In this document: positions 11,291 through 20,250 of the stretch, in pieces
How positions within the stretch are numbered: the first letter of the stretch is position 1
Layout: every line of letters starts with the position of its first letter
Assembly: GCA_032622095.1 (NCBI GenBank)
Contig: CP136069.1
Span: 161,003,043 to 161,067,042 of the forward strand
From: Siphonodentalium dalli
Taxonomy: Eukaryota; Mollusca; Scaphopoda; Gadilida; Siphonodentaliidae
Length of the DNA: 64,000 nucleotides
Reading direction: 5' to 3'
Program-made: the position numbers and the translations under genes
Notes under the pieces: generated by a model
Seen by the model: only the letters and a program-made list of their open reading frames with translations
Databases searched by the model: none
What the model was told of the DNA's origin: nothing

Positions 11291-11484
11291 TGTGACATTT
11301 CGCAGTAGGTCCCTGTTTGCGGATGTATATTTGCGGAGTTCCCCGAATTCGCGGAGGTCGCCTAAAATGGTCGAGATATGTTGATTTTAATGAGGGAACG
11401 GGTGCGTATATGTCAATTGATACGTATTTTAAACAAATAACGACACGATGATCATAATAGTGGTTTGTTCTATCAATCATATCA
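11291..11484 (+). repeat. 194-bp direct repeat, copy 1
   Basis: Matches 11649-11842 over its whole length with roughly a dozen differences. Shared anchors are CGCAGTAGGTCCCTGTTTGC, GAGTTCCCCGAATTCGCGGA, GGGAACGGGTGCGTATATG and GGTTTGTTCTATCAATCAT. Both copies are in the same orientation, 358 bp apart. No protein is recognised. Their position between two LINE remnants allows, but does not show, an origin as LINE 5' untranslated tandem repeats. Confidence 0.8.
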
Positions 11485-11648
11485 TGATCATGATCATCAT
11501 AATACGGAACAAGTCTTGCGACTTCTCGTCCCAATAACATTATTTGCAATGCTTGTTTACAAATATATGTATCGTCATTCGATATTTACTTGTTAATTTA
11601 CTTTAGTGAAAAGGGAAATAGTATTCAACCAACTGATAGATGGCCTGT

Positions 11649-11842
11649 TGTGACAATTCGCAGTAGGTCCCTGTTTGCGGAAATCTATTTTCGGAGTTCC
11701 CCGAATTCGCGGAGACCCCCTAAAATGGTCGAAATATGTTGATTTTAATTAGGGAACGGGTGCGTATATGTCAATTGATACGTATTTTAAACAAGTAACG
11801 ACACGATCATGATAATAGTGGTTTGTTCTATCAATCATATCA
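11649..11842 (+). repeat. 194-bp direct repeat, copy 2
   Basis: Second copy of 11291-11484. It lies about 385 bp before the first recognisable coding codons of the plus-strand LINE. Between the two copies is about 165 bp of unrelated AT-rich DNA containing a run of ATGATCATGATCAT text. From 11843 to 12226 no gene is recognised. Confidence 0.8.
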
Positions 11843-12226
11843 AACTCGCTGGATTGATAGCTGCAGTATGTAACTATTATGACCGCATTAATTGCTTTCA
11901 AAGTTTAGATATCAACAATGGCTGGGCCATTGAAGATTTTATGGCGGGAACACAATGACTCCGATTTTTTATCCGCATTTAGAGACTTCTGGTGTTGTGA
12001 ATTAGAAACCTGCAGTAATAAGCCGTAGTTTTTTGTAATAATTCGAAGGATTAGCTGTTTTAACGGAATTCTGAGGCGGTGCAACCAATACATTTTACAT
12101 TTTTTTTATAATTTATATTTATACGTAATAATATAATCTTGAGGGCGTTACCATTTCTGATTATGGTTTTCTTGTTATGGCTGTTTAACAGAGGTATCAG
12201 TTTTTCCTGTCTCAGCTGTCCCCCCG

Positions 12227-13572
12227 ATGAGTCCGTCAATGCTTACTGGAACACAACAGTTACACATTTTATCTCTTAACGTGTGTGGCCTTGAGAAACG
12301 GCTGCAATACCAATTAATTAATTAAGAATTTGTTGAAATGTTGGATGCATATGATATAGTTTGTTTAAGTGAAACGAAATAATTCCTGGAAGATGATATT
12401 AAAATTGCAAATTTCGATATACGCGGTAAGAATGGGAAGCATATTGGGGGACATATCAGATGCGGTGGGATAGCGATATTGGTCAAGCATTATTTAAATG
12501 AATACATCGAAGAGGCGAAATCGGAAGCCACAAACATAGTGTGGGTACGAATCAATGGCAATCAACAGACATGTATCTTACTCGGAGTAGCTTATGTACC
12601 ACCAAAAGGTACGATATATGTAAACGACGACTGGTCGACCCATGTCGAAGATGACATTAGAAACCTGAAACGGCATCGTGAAAGTATACTCCTGATAGGC
12701 GATTTTCATTCGAGAACAAATAATATGAGCGAGACTTAGGTGCCCCCCACTCAAGATATTCTTGATTTGTTAGAACTGATGGGTAACGAGGGTCAATCAG
12801 AACTGATATGCGAGGACGATTGGGAAATCAATTCCATCATTCTTCAAAATCGAGTATCCCAAGATAGAGGTAAATAGACAGTTATGGCTATAAACTCCTG
12901 CACTTATGTGGTGATATTGGTTTACGAATTATCAATGGGAGATTTGGGGAAGACAAAATCACTGGAAAATTAACTTCGAGCGATCGCAGTGTTATTGACT
13001 ACATGATTGGGAACGTCGGTCTGCTTAACTCTATAACAAACTTCAGAGTTAATCAATTTTCATCTTTATTCAGCGATGTCCATTGTGGACTACATCTTGA
13101 GCTGGAACTCCGATCGCTGGAAAATAAGAAAGATAAATACCACGAACCCGACCCAAAAGAAGATGGTGTAAAAATAAAGAACTGGAACACAGAAAAATGG
13201 CCAGAGTTCAAATTAAATATCGATGAAGCGAAAATAAATACAATTTTAAATCGGATCGAATATTTATCATGTAAACAAGTCTTAGATAACGCTGACTTAG
13301 ATAATCTATGTTGCAATGTATCAAACGTCTTATTAACTGCTGCCACTAAAACGTTGGGTGTAAAACAACAAAAGAAGCGAACTAATCAGAGACGCGATAA
13401 AGCATGGTTCGATAACGAATGTCTAACTGCAAGAACAGAATATCATAAACGAAAAGCCGCATATAACCGTATTAGAACGTTAGAAAATAAACAACTACTA
13501 AACGAGTTTGCCTATCGATATCGTAAACTTATGGATGAAAAATTAAAAAAAATCATAATGTTACTAATATAG
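12227..13572 (+). pseudogene. LINE EEP endonuclease region (decayed)
   Basis: From an ATG at 12227 (another at 12239) the frame gives LHILSLNVCGLEKR (catalytic Asn), then an in-frame stop, AYDIVCLSETK (catalytic Glu), a second stop, GGIAILV, LLGVAYVPP and LLIGDFHSRT, ending at a TAG at 12737-12739. The reading then continues in another frame with LTSSDRSVIDYMIGN and SDVHCGLHLEL, the positions of the family's S-IDY and SDH blocks, and a basic linker up to a stop at 13570. In the GDFN block the Asn is His (CAT at 12707-12709), and SDH appears as SDVH, so the nuclease is predicted dead. In life this domain nicks target DNA to prime reverse transcription. Confidence 0.85.
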
Positions 13573-14616
13573 AGGGGCTCCGAAAGTTGAATAAGACATC
13601 CGGGGAAAAAATTCTGGAAGGAACTCGATAGACTTAGCGATTCAGGCGATAGACAAAAGACCTGTCCAGTACCTTTAAGTTTATTCGCTGATCACTTTAA
13701 CGAATTGCAGGATACTGAAAATACTTACGATAATGAGTTTGAAAGCTATGAAGAAACACCAGATATGCCAAATACATCTACTTCTTATCTTAATTCAGCA
13801 ATAACGAACGACGAAGTACGTGCCGCTGTGTATAAATTGCGTAATAACAAGGCACCTGGCTACGACAAAATCTTAAACGAGTATATCAAGTATACTCTAG
13901 ACTCAATGTTACCACTATACACCCGATTTTTCAACTTCATTCTTAATTTAGGGTATTTCCCCACGGAATGGGCTATAGGAATGATTCAACCAATTTACAA
14001 AAAAGCTGGCAACCCTAAAAGTCCCGACTCGTACCGCGGAATAACGTTATTAAGTTGTCTGTCCAAAGTCTTCACTGCGATTTTGAACAAACGGCTAACT
14101 GCTTACTCGGAAGAAGAAGACTTAGTTGGTAAATTTCAAACAGGTTTTAGGAAGGGACACTCTACGATTGATAATATCTTTATTTTACATAACGTTATTA
14201 ACCTGTATTTGTCTTCAGGACGCAAGCTTTATTGTGCACTAATTGGCTTTCGTAAAGCATTCGACCTACTCGACAGAGGTCGACCCTGGCATAAGATGAC
14301 TGACTTTGGAATTACTGGGAAAAATTTGAAACTTATTAAAAACAGGTACAGTAAAATAAAAATGTGTGTCAAGGGTAATGGCACCCATACCGATTTCTTC
14401 GCAAGTACCATAGGTCTTTTTCAGGGAGAGATCATGTCGCCGATTTTATTCTCCCTATACATCAGCGATCTCACTAAATTCATGGACGATTGTGTTATAA
14501 AAAACCTAGGTTATCTAGATGAACTGTTCGTGAACAATGTTGGTGTTTATATTAAACTCCTCTGTCTGTTTTATGCTGATCACGCATCCTTGTTCGCTAA
14601 ACCGAGGAGGATATGA
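13573..14616 (+). pseudogene. LINE reverse transcriptase (decayed)
   Basis: In the same frame as the preceding segment, the linker KKFWKELDRL and LFADHFNELQ leads into RT blocks in order: NNKAPGYDKILNEYIK, PIYKKAG, SYRGITLLSCLSKVF, ILNKRL, FQTGFRKGHSTIDNIF, IGFRKAFD, GLFQGEIMSPILFSLYISDL and LFYADHASLFAK. Two of the three catalytic aspartates are lost: the expected DFRKAFD reads GFRKAFD (GGC at 14245-14247), and the expected YADD reads YADH (CAC at 14581-14583). The region from 13705 to 14616 is open with no stop, about 300 codons, which suggests moderate age. In life it copies LINE RNA into DNA at the nick. Confidence 0.9.
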
Positions 14617-15757
14617 ATCGCGCGCTACAAGCATTTGCAGACTATGCTGAGAGCTGGAAAATTACGGTTAATACAAACAAAACAAAAATGATGATTTTTT
14701 TGTAAGAAATGGCCAAAATATAGGCCAATATTCACCTTCAGAGGAATTGAATTAGATGTTGTTAAAGAATTTGTATATCTTGGTGTAATAATTTTGTATA
14801 CGGGCAGATTCTGTAGCTCTATTAAGCGTTCCGTTGAAATAGCCACAAGGGCGATGTATGGCCTACTAAATAGGGTGCGAAAACTTTGTCTGCCACCAGA
14901 TTTATCCTTAAAGCTTTTTGATAGTATGATTATACCAATATTGTTATATGGCAGTGATGTATGGTGTATTGAGAAAGTACACAGTATGGAATCCCTATAT
15001 ACATATGAAATTTTGTAAGATAATCCTCGGAATGAAATCTAGTACACCCACTTATATGATATACGGGGAACTTGGTAGACACCCCTTAATCATAGAAATA
15101 AAATGTAAAATTCTTTCTTACTGGTCAAAATTGCTACCCAGTGAATGGTCAGAACTGGCAAAAAATCATGTGTCTTTTTGTTAAACTTATATACGATGCA
15201 AATAAGGCAGGTGACTTTAAATGGCTTGGTTTGGTTGAGAAAACTCTATGCGAGTTGAATTTAAAGGCTAACTGGGAAATGCAGTCGTCACTAACTCGGA
15301 GATTCGCAATGTTAAATCACTCTTGATAGAGCAGCATGGCTCAAACTGTTTAATGATATATCAACGTCAGATTCGTCTATAGGGCAGTACTTTACAGTAA
15401 AATGAAATCACATTCTGACATCCGTAAATATTTATTGTATTTACCTAAACATCCTTGGCAACAGCTGATCAAGATAAGGACCGTTAACCACAGGCTACCA
15501 ATTGAAATGAAAAGGTGGAGGAAAAATGACAAAAAAATTGTCCTGCGTGCAATTCCGAAGTGGGTGACGAATACCACTTTCTCCTTATTTGTGATAAATA
15601 CAATGATACACGTGAACGTTATATTCCGAAATACTATTGGGAGAATCCCACTAGAGAGAAACTATATGGATTATTATCAATAGAGAATATTTCGAGCTTA
15701 AAGCAGGTATCCATTTATCTAAAGATAGCTTTCAATGACATGAATAAATATAAATAA
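14604..15757 (+). pseudogene. LINE C-terminal region after RT (decayed)
   Basis: Continuation of the LINE protein, broken into at least four frame segments. Readable pieces are EEDMNRALQAFADYAESWKI (thumb start), KEFVYLGVIIL, PILLYGSDVWCIEK, YGELGRHPLIIEIKCKILSY, KYLLYLPKHPWQQLIKIRTV, HRLPIEMKRW, and near the end GDEYHFLLIC with YIPKYYWENP, closing with a stop at about 15755-15757. The GDE-HFLL-C pattern belongs to a Cys/His-bearing tail seen in this LINE group. The order agrees with relatives, and no large deletion is evident; breaks are mainly stops and frame changes. Confidence 0.8.
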
Positions 15758-16064
15758 ACAGTATAGAGTAATAACTTTGTCCATATTAGAGACAGATAAG
15801 TATACATACTAACACATATTATGTAATGCGGAGGGCAGCTGAGATTATTTATACACATGTACTATTTTTTTGTTGGTTTATAAAGGTATTAATTTTAAAT
15901 TATGGTATGTATTGCGTTGTATGTCATTACAGCATATATATATATGTAAGTTACACATTGTGTAAAATGTAGACCGGCCATCCACACTCATTGTAAATAT
16001 TATGTATATATGTTTTGCATTGTTCTACCTTAAATGGTAGCTTACGCAATAAAGCATTCATTCA
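15758..16064 (+). other. LINE 3' untranslated region and CATT tail
   Basis: About 300 bp of AT-rich non-coding DNA follows the last LINE codon. A polyadenylation-type AATAAA lies at 16049-16054, followed at once by CATTCATTCAT (16055-16064). Such short tetranucleotide tails mark 3' ends of some target-primed LINEs. No target-site duplication could be set, because the 5' end is not defined. Confidence 0.7.
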
Positions 16065-16066
16065 TA

Positions 16067-16329
16067 ATTGTGATAAAGTTACCCCGGTTCCCGAAATTGT
16101 GATAAAGTTACCCAGGTTCCCGAAATTGTGATAAAGTTACCCAGATTCCAGAAATTATGATAAAATTACCCAGGTTGGTGATAATTGTGATAAAGTTACC
16201 CAGGTTCCCGAAATTGTGATAAAGTTTCCCAGGTTCCAGAAATTGTGATCAAATTACCCAGGTTGGTGATAATTGTGATAAAGTTACGCAGGTTCCCGAA
16301 ATTGTGATAAAGTTACCCAGGTTCCAGAA
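16067..16329 (+). repeat. 29-bp tandem array with an 88-bp trimer
   Basis: Nine units of 29-30 bp, each starting ATTGTGATAAAGTTACCC with small changes, run from 16067, with a broken tenth unit after. Three endings rotate: CCCGAA, CCAGAA and TTGGTGATA. From unit 2 on they recur in that order, giving an 88-bp higher-order unit repeated almost three times. The array begins two bases after the LINE CATT tail. Confidence 0.9.
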
Positions 16330-17541
16330 AATGTGAGTTTCCGCACAATGAGTTGACTGGACCAATTAACCCATTGCTTTCCCCAAAGTTGATCTCTACT
16401 CCTTACGTTTTGCTACATTGTATTCTCTACGATATATATAATTGCACGATCGATCGTACATAATTGTGTTTGACCGTGACAATCCCCCATTCACTTGCAT
16501 ATCATGCACGTAGTACGTTTTATTGATATGATCTCAATGCATGTTTATTTACTTATATTAATTCCATGCGTATTAAGACAGTTCCCCAATTACGTTGTTT
16601 TTTATTTTGCGACGTTTAGTTCTACGCATAATTCCGCTAACACTATCATGTGGCAGATGAAGCTGTGTCGGAACTGTTGGAGGAAATGCAGCTGAGGTTA
16701 AGGGGGAGACGCACGTTTTGCATAAATCCAGGCAAAATTGCATCAGATTTTCATCAAAGAATTTTTTTATTTATCTGATGAACAGACTTAAATTTAACAT
16801 ATGCTCATCTTCATTGTGTATATAATGTGCACAATAGTTAAGAGAAGACAAAACATATGGATTTTAATACATTTGAAGGGTTTAAACTATTATTTTCTGT
16901 TTTCCTCTTCATGTACCAAGAACTTAAAAAATAAGCTAAATTTTGAATTGCATGATATAATATGCATGTATTACAATGAATAGAGCAGCCACAAATAATT
17001 CAGTCCAATTAAAACAAATGTTGATATGCACTCTGGTCCACTCAAGCAGGGAGTAATAATCAATTAGAAATAGGTCACAGTATTAGAGATACATGGTCAC
17101 AGTTTTCAGTTGGGGATGTGGCTATGACCTAAAACCCATCTTAGCCCAAAGTTGTATTGATCAGCAGGCATGGAATGAACATTCTTAAATATATAATATT
17201 ATTTATGGGTGTTTGCCTTTCTATACATGAAAATAACTATGAAATTCCTTGAATTAAGAAAAATTAGATGTCCTCTCATAATCTTCAGATATGTTAACAT
17301 GGATGAACTACACTGTTGAAAAAGTCATATCTTAAAGAAGTTCTTTGTACCGGCAAATAGCAAAATGTTTACATATTTTTCATGTCATCAAAGTATAGTA
17401 AATGGGGTTATAATTTCCACCTAGATGACAGATCTTAAACAATGTTTCACAATAGTAGCTTGTACCAAATTTCAAAAAATAAATTCCTGATAGATTTCGA
17501 GTAATTTCGTTTAAACGCGATTTAAAAGTGAATGCAAGGGA
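16330..17541. other. No gene seen
   Basis: AT-rich unique DNA. Short open frames at about 16495-16695 and 16801-16983 have no recognisable domain and are not supported by start context or conservation that I can judge. Confidence 0.55.
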
Positions 17542-17558
17542 GGGGGGGGGGGGGGGGG
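17542..17558 (+). repeat. Poly(G) tract, 17 bases
   Basis: The longest G run in the window, after GAATGCAAGGGA. The region on to 17907 is unique and non-coding by eye, with further G-rich patches (GAGGGGGGCTC at 17739 and ATGGGGTGGGTCCGG at about 17799). Confidence 0.85.
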
Positions 17559-17907
17559 TCGGAAAATAATTACAGGATACAAGGACCGGGTGAGTGGGTG
17601 TCACCGAGCCCGGAATGCCGATTTTTTTCTGATGTCATGAAATTTTTTCCAAAATTATTTCTAAGACAAATTACAGCTTCAAAATGAATTGAAACAATCA
17701 GATTCACATATTAGTGCATGCTATAACCTTATATAAGTGAGGGGGGCTCTATAATTTATTTTTTTGTCCACAATTTCTCCCTTTAACAGTTGAAACCATG
17801 GGGTGGGTCCGGTTTTGGTCGAGGAAAAATATTGCAATGAAAAATAAATTCCATTCTCATCTTTTTTCATAGTTTATCGTGGCTTTTAAAACTTATTAGG
17901 ATACCTG

Positions 17908-18055
17908 CGTGTTTTGAGTGAATACCGGAAGTATCTCATGAGTGGTCACAGTGATATATTGGAATCATCACGAGTGGCCTTTAGGCCACGAATGATGATT
18001 CCAGTATCTCACTGTGACCACGAATGAGGTAATTCCGGTATTCACTCAAAACACG
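17908..18055. mobile_element. 148-bp palindrome, foldback MITE
   Basis: The sequence from CGTGTTTTGAGTGAATACCG at 17908 to its inverse ending CAAAACACG at 18055 is a near-perfect palindrome with arms of about 70 bp, centred on GGCCTTTAGGCC. Mismatches are few. No coding capacity exists. This is the form of a foldback element; I could not define a target duplication, so an intrinsic cruciform or inverted duplication remains possible. Confidence 0.65.
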
Positions 18056-18944
18056 AAAGTTTTCTTTTTATTATATGCGCAATTTACTCAAATAGATCGA
18101 GGAATTAATTCAAAATCGAACTGATTCCGATTCACATCGGCAATACAATTTCTGCACAACAAACAGAGAGACCACGTGCTTCAATAAAATATTGTCGATA
18201 ACTCTGGGTTCCCTAATTCCTTGAAATCCCACTGGAATCCCTAGTACTTTTAAATAAATATCGGTAATGTATGACCCATTAGATTGATTTGCTGTCAAAA
18301 AGCCGAAAAACCAGGTGCCTCATTTGTTTATATTAGTGATATCAGTCAAGATAATGAATAAACGATAAAGACAGTGACCACGTGGTCGAAGTACATAGTC
18401 GATGTCGATACACGACTACAGTGACTTAAACATCTAAATAAAAAATTTTTTAGGGGAGGCCTCCTGACCCCCTCCCGTACTCTCCCCCAACTCAGATCTT
18501 CGGCATCTCCTGCTGGGATACTACACGCCTCGACATTTTGTAGGAGAGCTACTCGCCACTCGCCTAGAATGATTTTAAGGGAGCTCCTCATTGCACACCA
18601 GTGATTTCCCACATGGAGAGGACTGGAACTGTGTTTATTTAATCAAATTGATGGTGTTTTTACTTTACAAATGCACATGTTTTAACCTATTGCTAATAAG
18701 GGACACAACTATCCTGTTAAAGTGGGTATTTTACCTTTATAACCATAAATATTTGGGTTTTTAAAGGTTTTGTCACTGGTTTTGTTGGCATATTTTTCAG
18801 CCATGTGCTTTGTTTGTTTATTGTTTGTGGATGTACTTGATCAGCGTTCTCTCAGTTCCAGTGCAGACACAATGAGAGACCCTTACCCTCCAAGCAACAC
18901 ATTATTTAGTAGAATTTACAAGATTTTCATCAATTTTGGGTGTG
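18056..18944. other. No gene seen
   Basis: Unique AT-rich DNA with one GC-richer patch at about 18450-18560. Short open frames on both strands here (including 18346-18612 minus) show no recognisable protein features. Confidence 0.55.
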
Positions 18945-19056
18945 GGTGGAAAAAACTTACGGTCCCGGGTGGGTGTCCCAGACCTGGGTGGAAAAAACTG
19001 AAAAACACAAAATTTCCACCCTGTATCCGTGATTTAGTTCCTGACCCCCCCCCCCC
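18945..19056. repeat. GGTGGAAAAAACT repeats with poly(C)
   Basis: GGGTGGAAAAAACT occurs twice (about 18944 and 18987), separated by a small palindrome-rich piece (GTCCCGGGTGGGTGTCCCAG), then TTTCCACCCTGTATCC and a C12 run (19045-19056). The strings GGAAAAAACTG, TTTCCACCCTGT and a G/C run also occur together at 4770-4880, so both are probably copies of one decayed dispersed repeat. Confidence 0.5.
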
Positions 19057-19144
19057 TGGTGAATGCGGGAAATACTGTTCGGGTTTAGCAAGTAATAGCC
19101 CTCATTGACCATTTGAAAAATATTAATTATTATTTGGTTGTTTT

Positions 19145-20250
19145 GGTTCAATAGTCCGACGGTTCAATAGTCCAAGGGTTCGATAGTACGACAGTTCAAT
19201 AGTCCAAGGGTTCGATAGTACGACGATTCAATAGTCCGACGGTTCAATAGTCCGACGGCTCAATAGTCCGACGGTTCAATAGCCCAATGGTTCGATAGTC
19301 AGGGGTTCAGTCCGAGGATTCGATAGTCCGAGGGTTCAATACTCCGAGGGTTCGATTGTCCGACCGTTCAGTCCGAGGGTTTGATAGTCAGACGGTTCAG
19401 TAGTCCGATGGTTCAATAGCCCGAGGGTTCAATAGTCCGATGGTTCAATAGTCCGATGGTTCAATAGTCCGAGAATTCAAAAATCCGAGGGATTATTAGT
19501 CCCAGGGTTCAATAGCCCGAGGGTTCGATAGTACGACGGTTCAATAGTCCGACGGTTCAATAGTCCGACGGTTCAATTGTCCGACGGTTCAATAGTCCAA
19601 GCGTTCAATAGTCAGACGGTTCAGTCCGATGATTCGATAGTCCGAGGGTTCAATACTCCGAGGGTTCGATTGTCCGACCGTTCAGTCCGAGGGTTCGATA
19701 GTCTGACGGTTCAGTAGTCCGATTGTTCAATATCCCGAGGGTTCAATAGTCCGATGGGTTCAATAGTCCGATGGTTAAATAGTCAGAAGGTTCAAAAATC
19801 CGAGGGATTATTAGTCCCAGGGTTCAATAGCCGAGGGTTCGATAGTACGACGGTTCAATAGTCCGACGGTTCAATAGTCCGACGGTTCAATAGTCCGACG
19901 GTTCAATAGTCCAAGGGTTCGATAGTCAGACGGTTCAGTCCGAGGATTCGATGGTCCGAGGGTTCAATTCTCCGATGGTTCGATTGTCCGACCGTTCAGT
20001 CCGAGGGTTCGATAGTCCGACGGTTCAGTAGTCCGATGGTTCAATATCCCAAGGGTTCAATTGTCCGAGGGTTCAATAGTCCGATGGTTAAATAGTCGGA
20101 GGGTTCAAAAATCCAAGGGATTAATAGTCCCAGGGTTCAATAGCCCGAGGGTTCGATAGTACGACGGTTCAATAGTCCGAGGGTTCGATAGTCCGACGGT
20201 TCAATAGTCCGACGGTTCAATAGTCCGACGGTTTAATAGTCCGACGGTTA
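19145..20250 (+). repeat. 16-bp tandem array (~70 units) with 314-bp higher-order period
   Basis: About 1.1 kb consists of units close to CGGTTCAATAGTCCGA, some one to four bases shorter. Variants include GGTTCGATAG, AGTACGAC, CCCAGGGTTC and a shortened GGTTCAGTCCGA form. The distinctive order GGTTCAGTCCGA, GATTCGAT, CAATACTCC or CAATTCTCC, GATTGTCCGACC begins at 19304, 19619 and 19932, giving a higher-order unit of 313-315 bp, about 20 small units, repeated three times. Sequence on both sides is unrelated. No protein or RNA role can be read from it. Confidence 0.92.

Larger units (their letters stand above)
12227..16064 (+). mobile_element. Nearly full-length, inactive non-LTR retrotransposon (LINE)
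   Basis: A single ORF2-type coding region (EEP endonuclease, then reverse transcriptase, then a C-terminal region with a GDEYHFLLIC motif) is followed by about 300 bp of 3' untranslated DNA and ends in AATAAAGCATTCATTCAT, a short CATT tail typical of some LINE groups. No upstream gag-like ORF1 is recognised. The coding region is interrupted by several in-frame stops and at least four frame changes, and three catalytic residues are altered. The layout and C-terminal motif fit an abundant Jockey/CR1-like group I know from molluscs and cnidarians; I do not assign a clade. The true 5' end is uncertain. The 3' end directly touches a 29-bp tandem array. Confidence 0.85.

Noticed and set aside
19145-20250. 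GGTTCGA/GGTTCAA strings resembling tRNA T-loops
   Set aside because: They recur every 16 bp with no acceptor stem, anticodon arm or CCA context; they belong to the tandem repeat.
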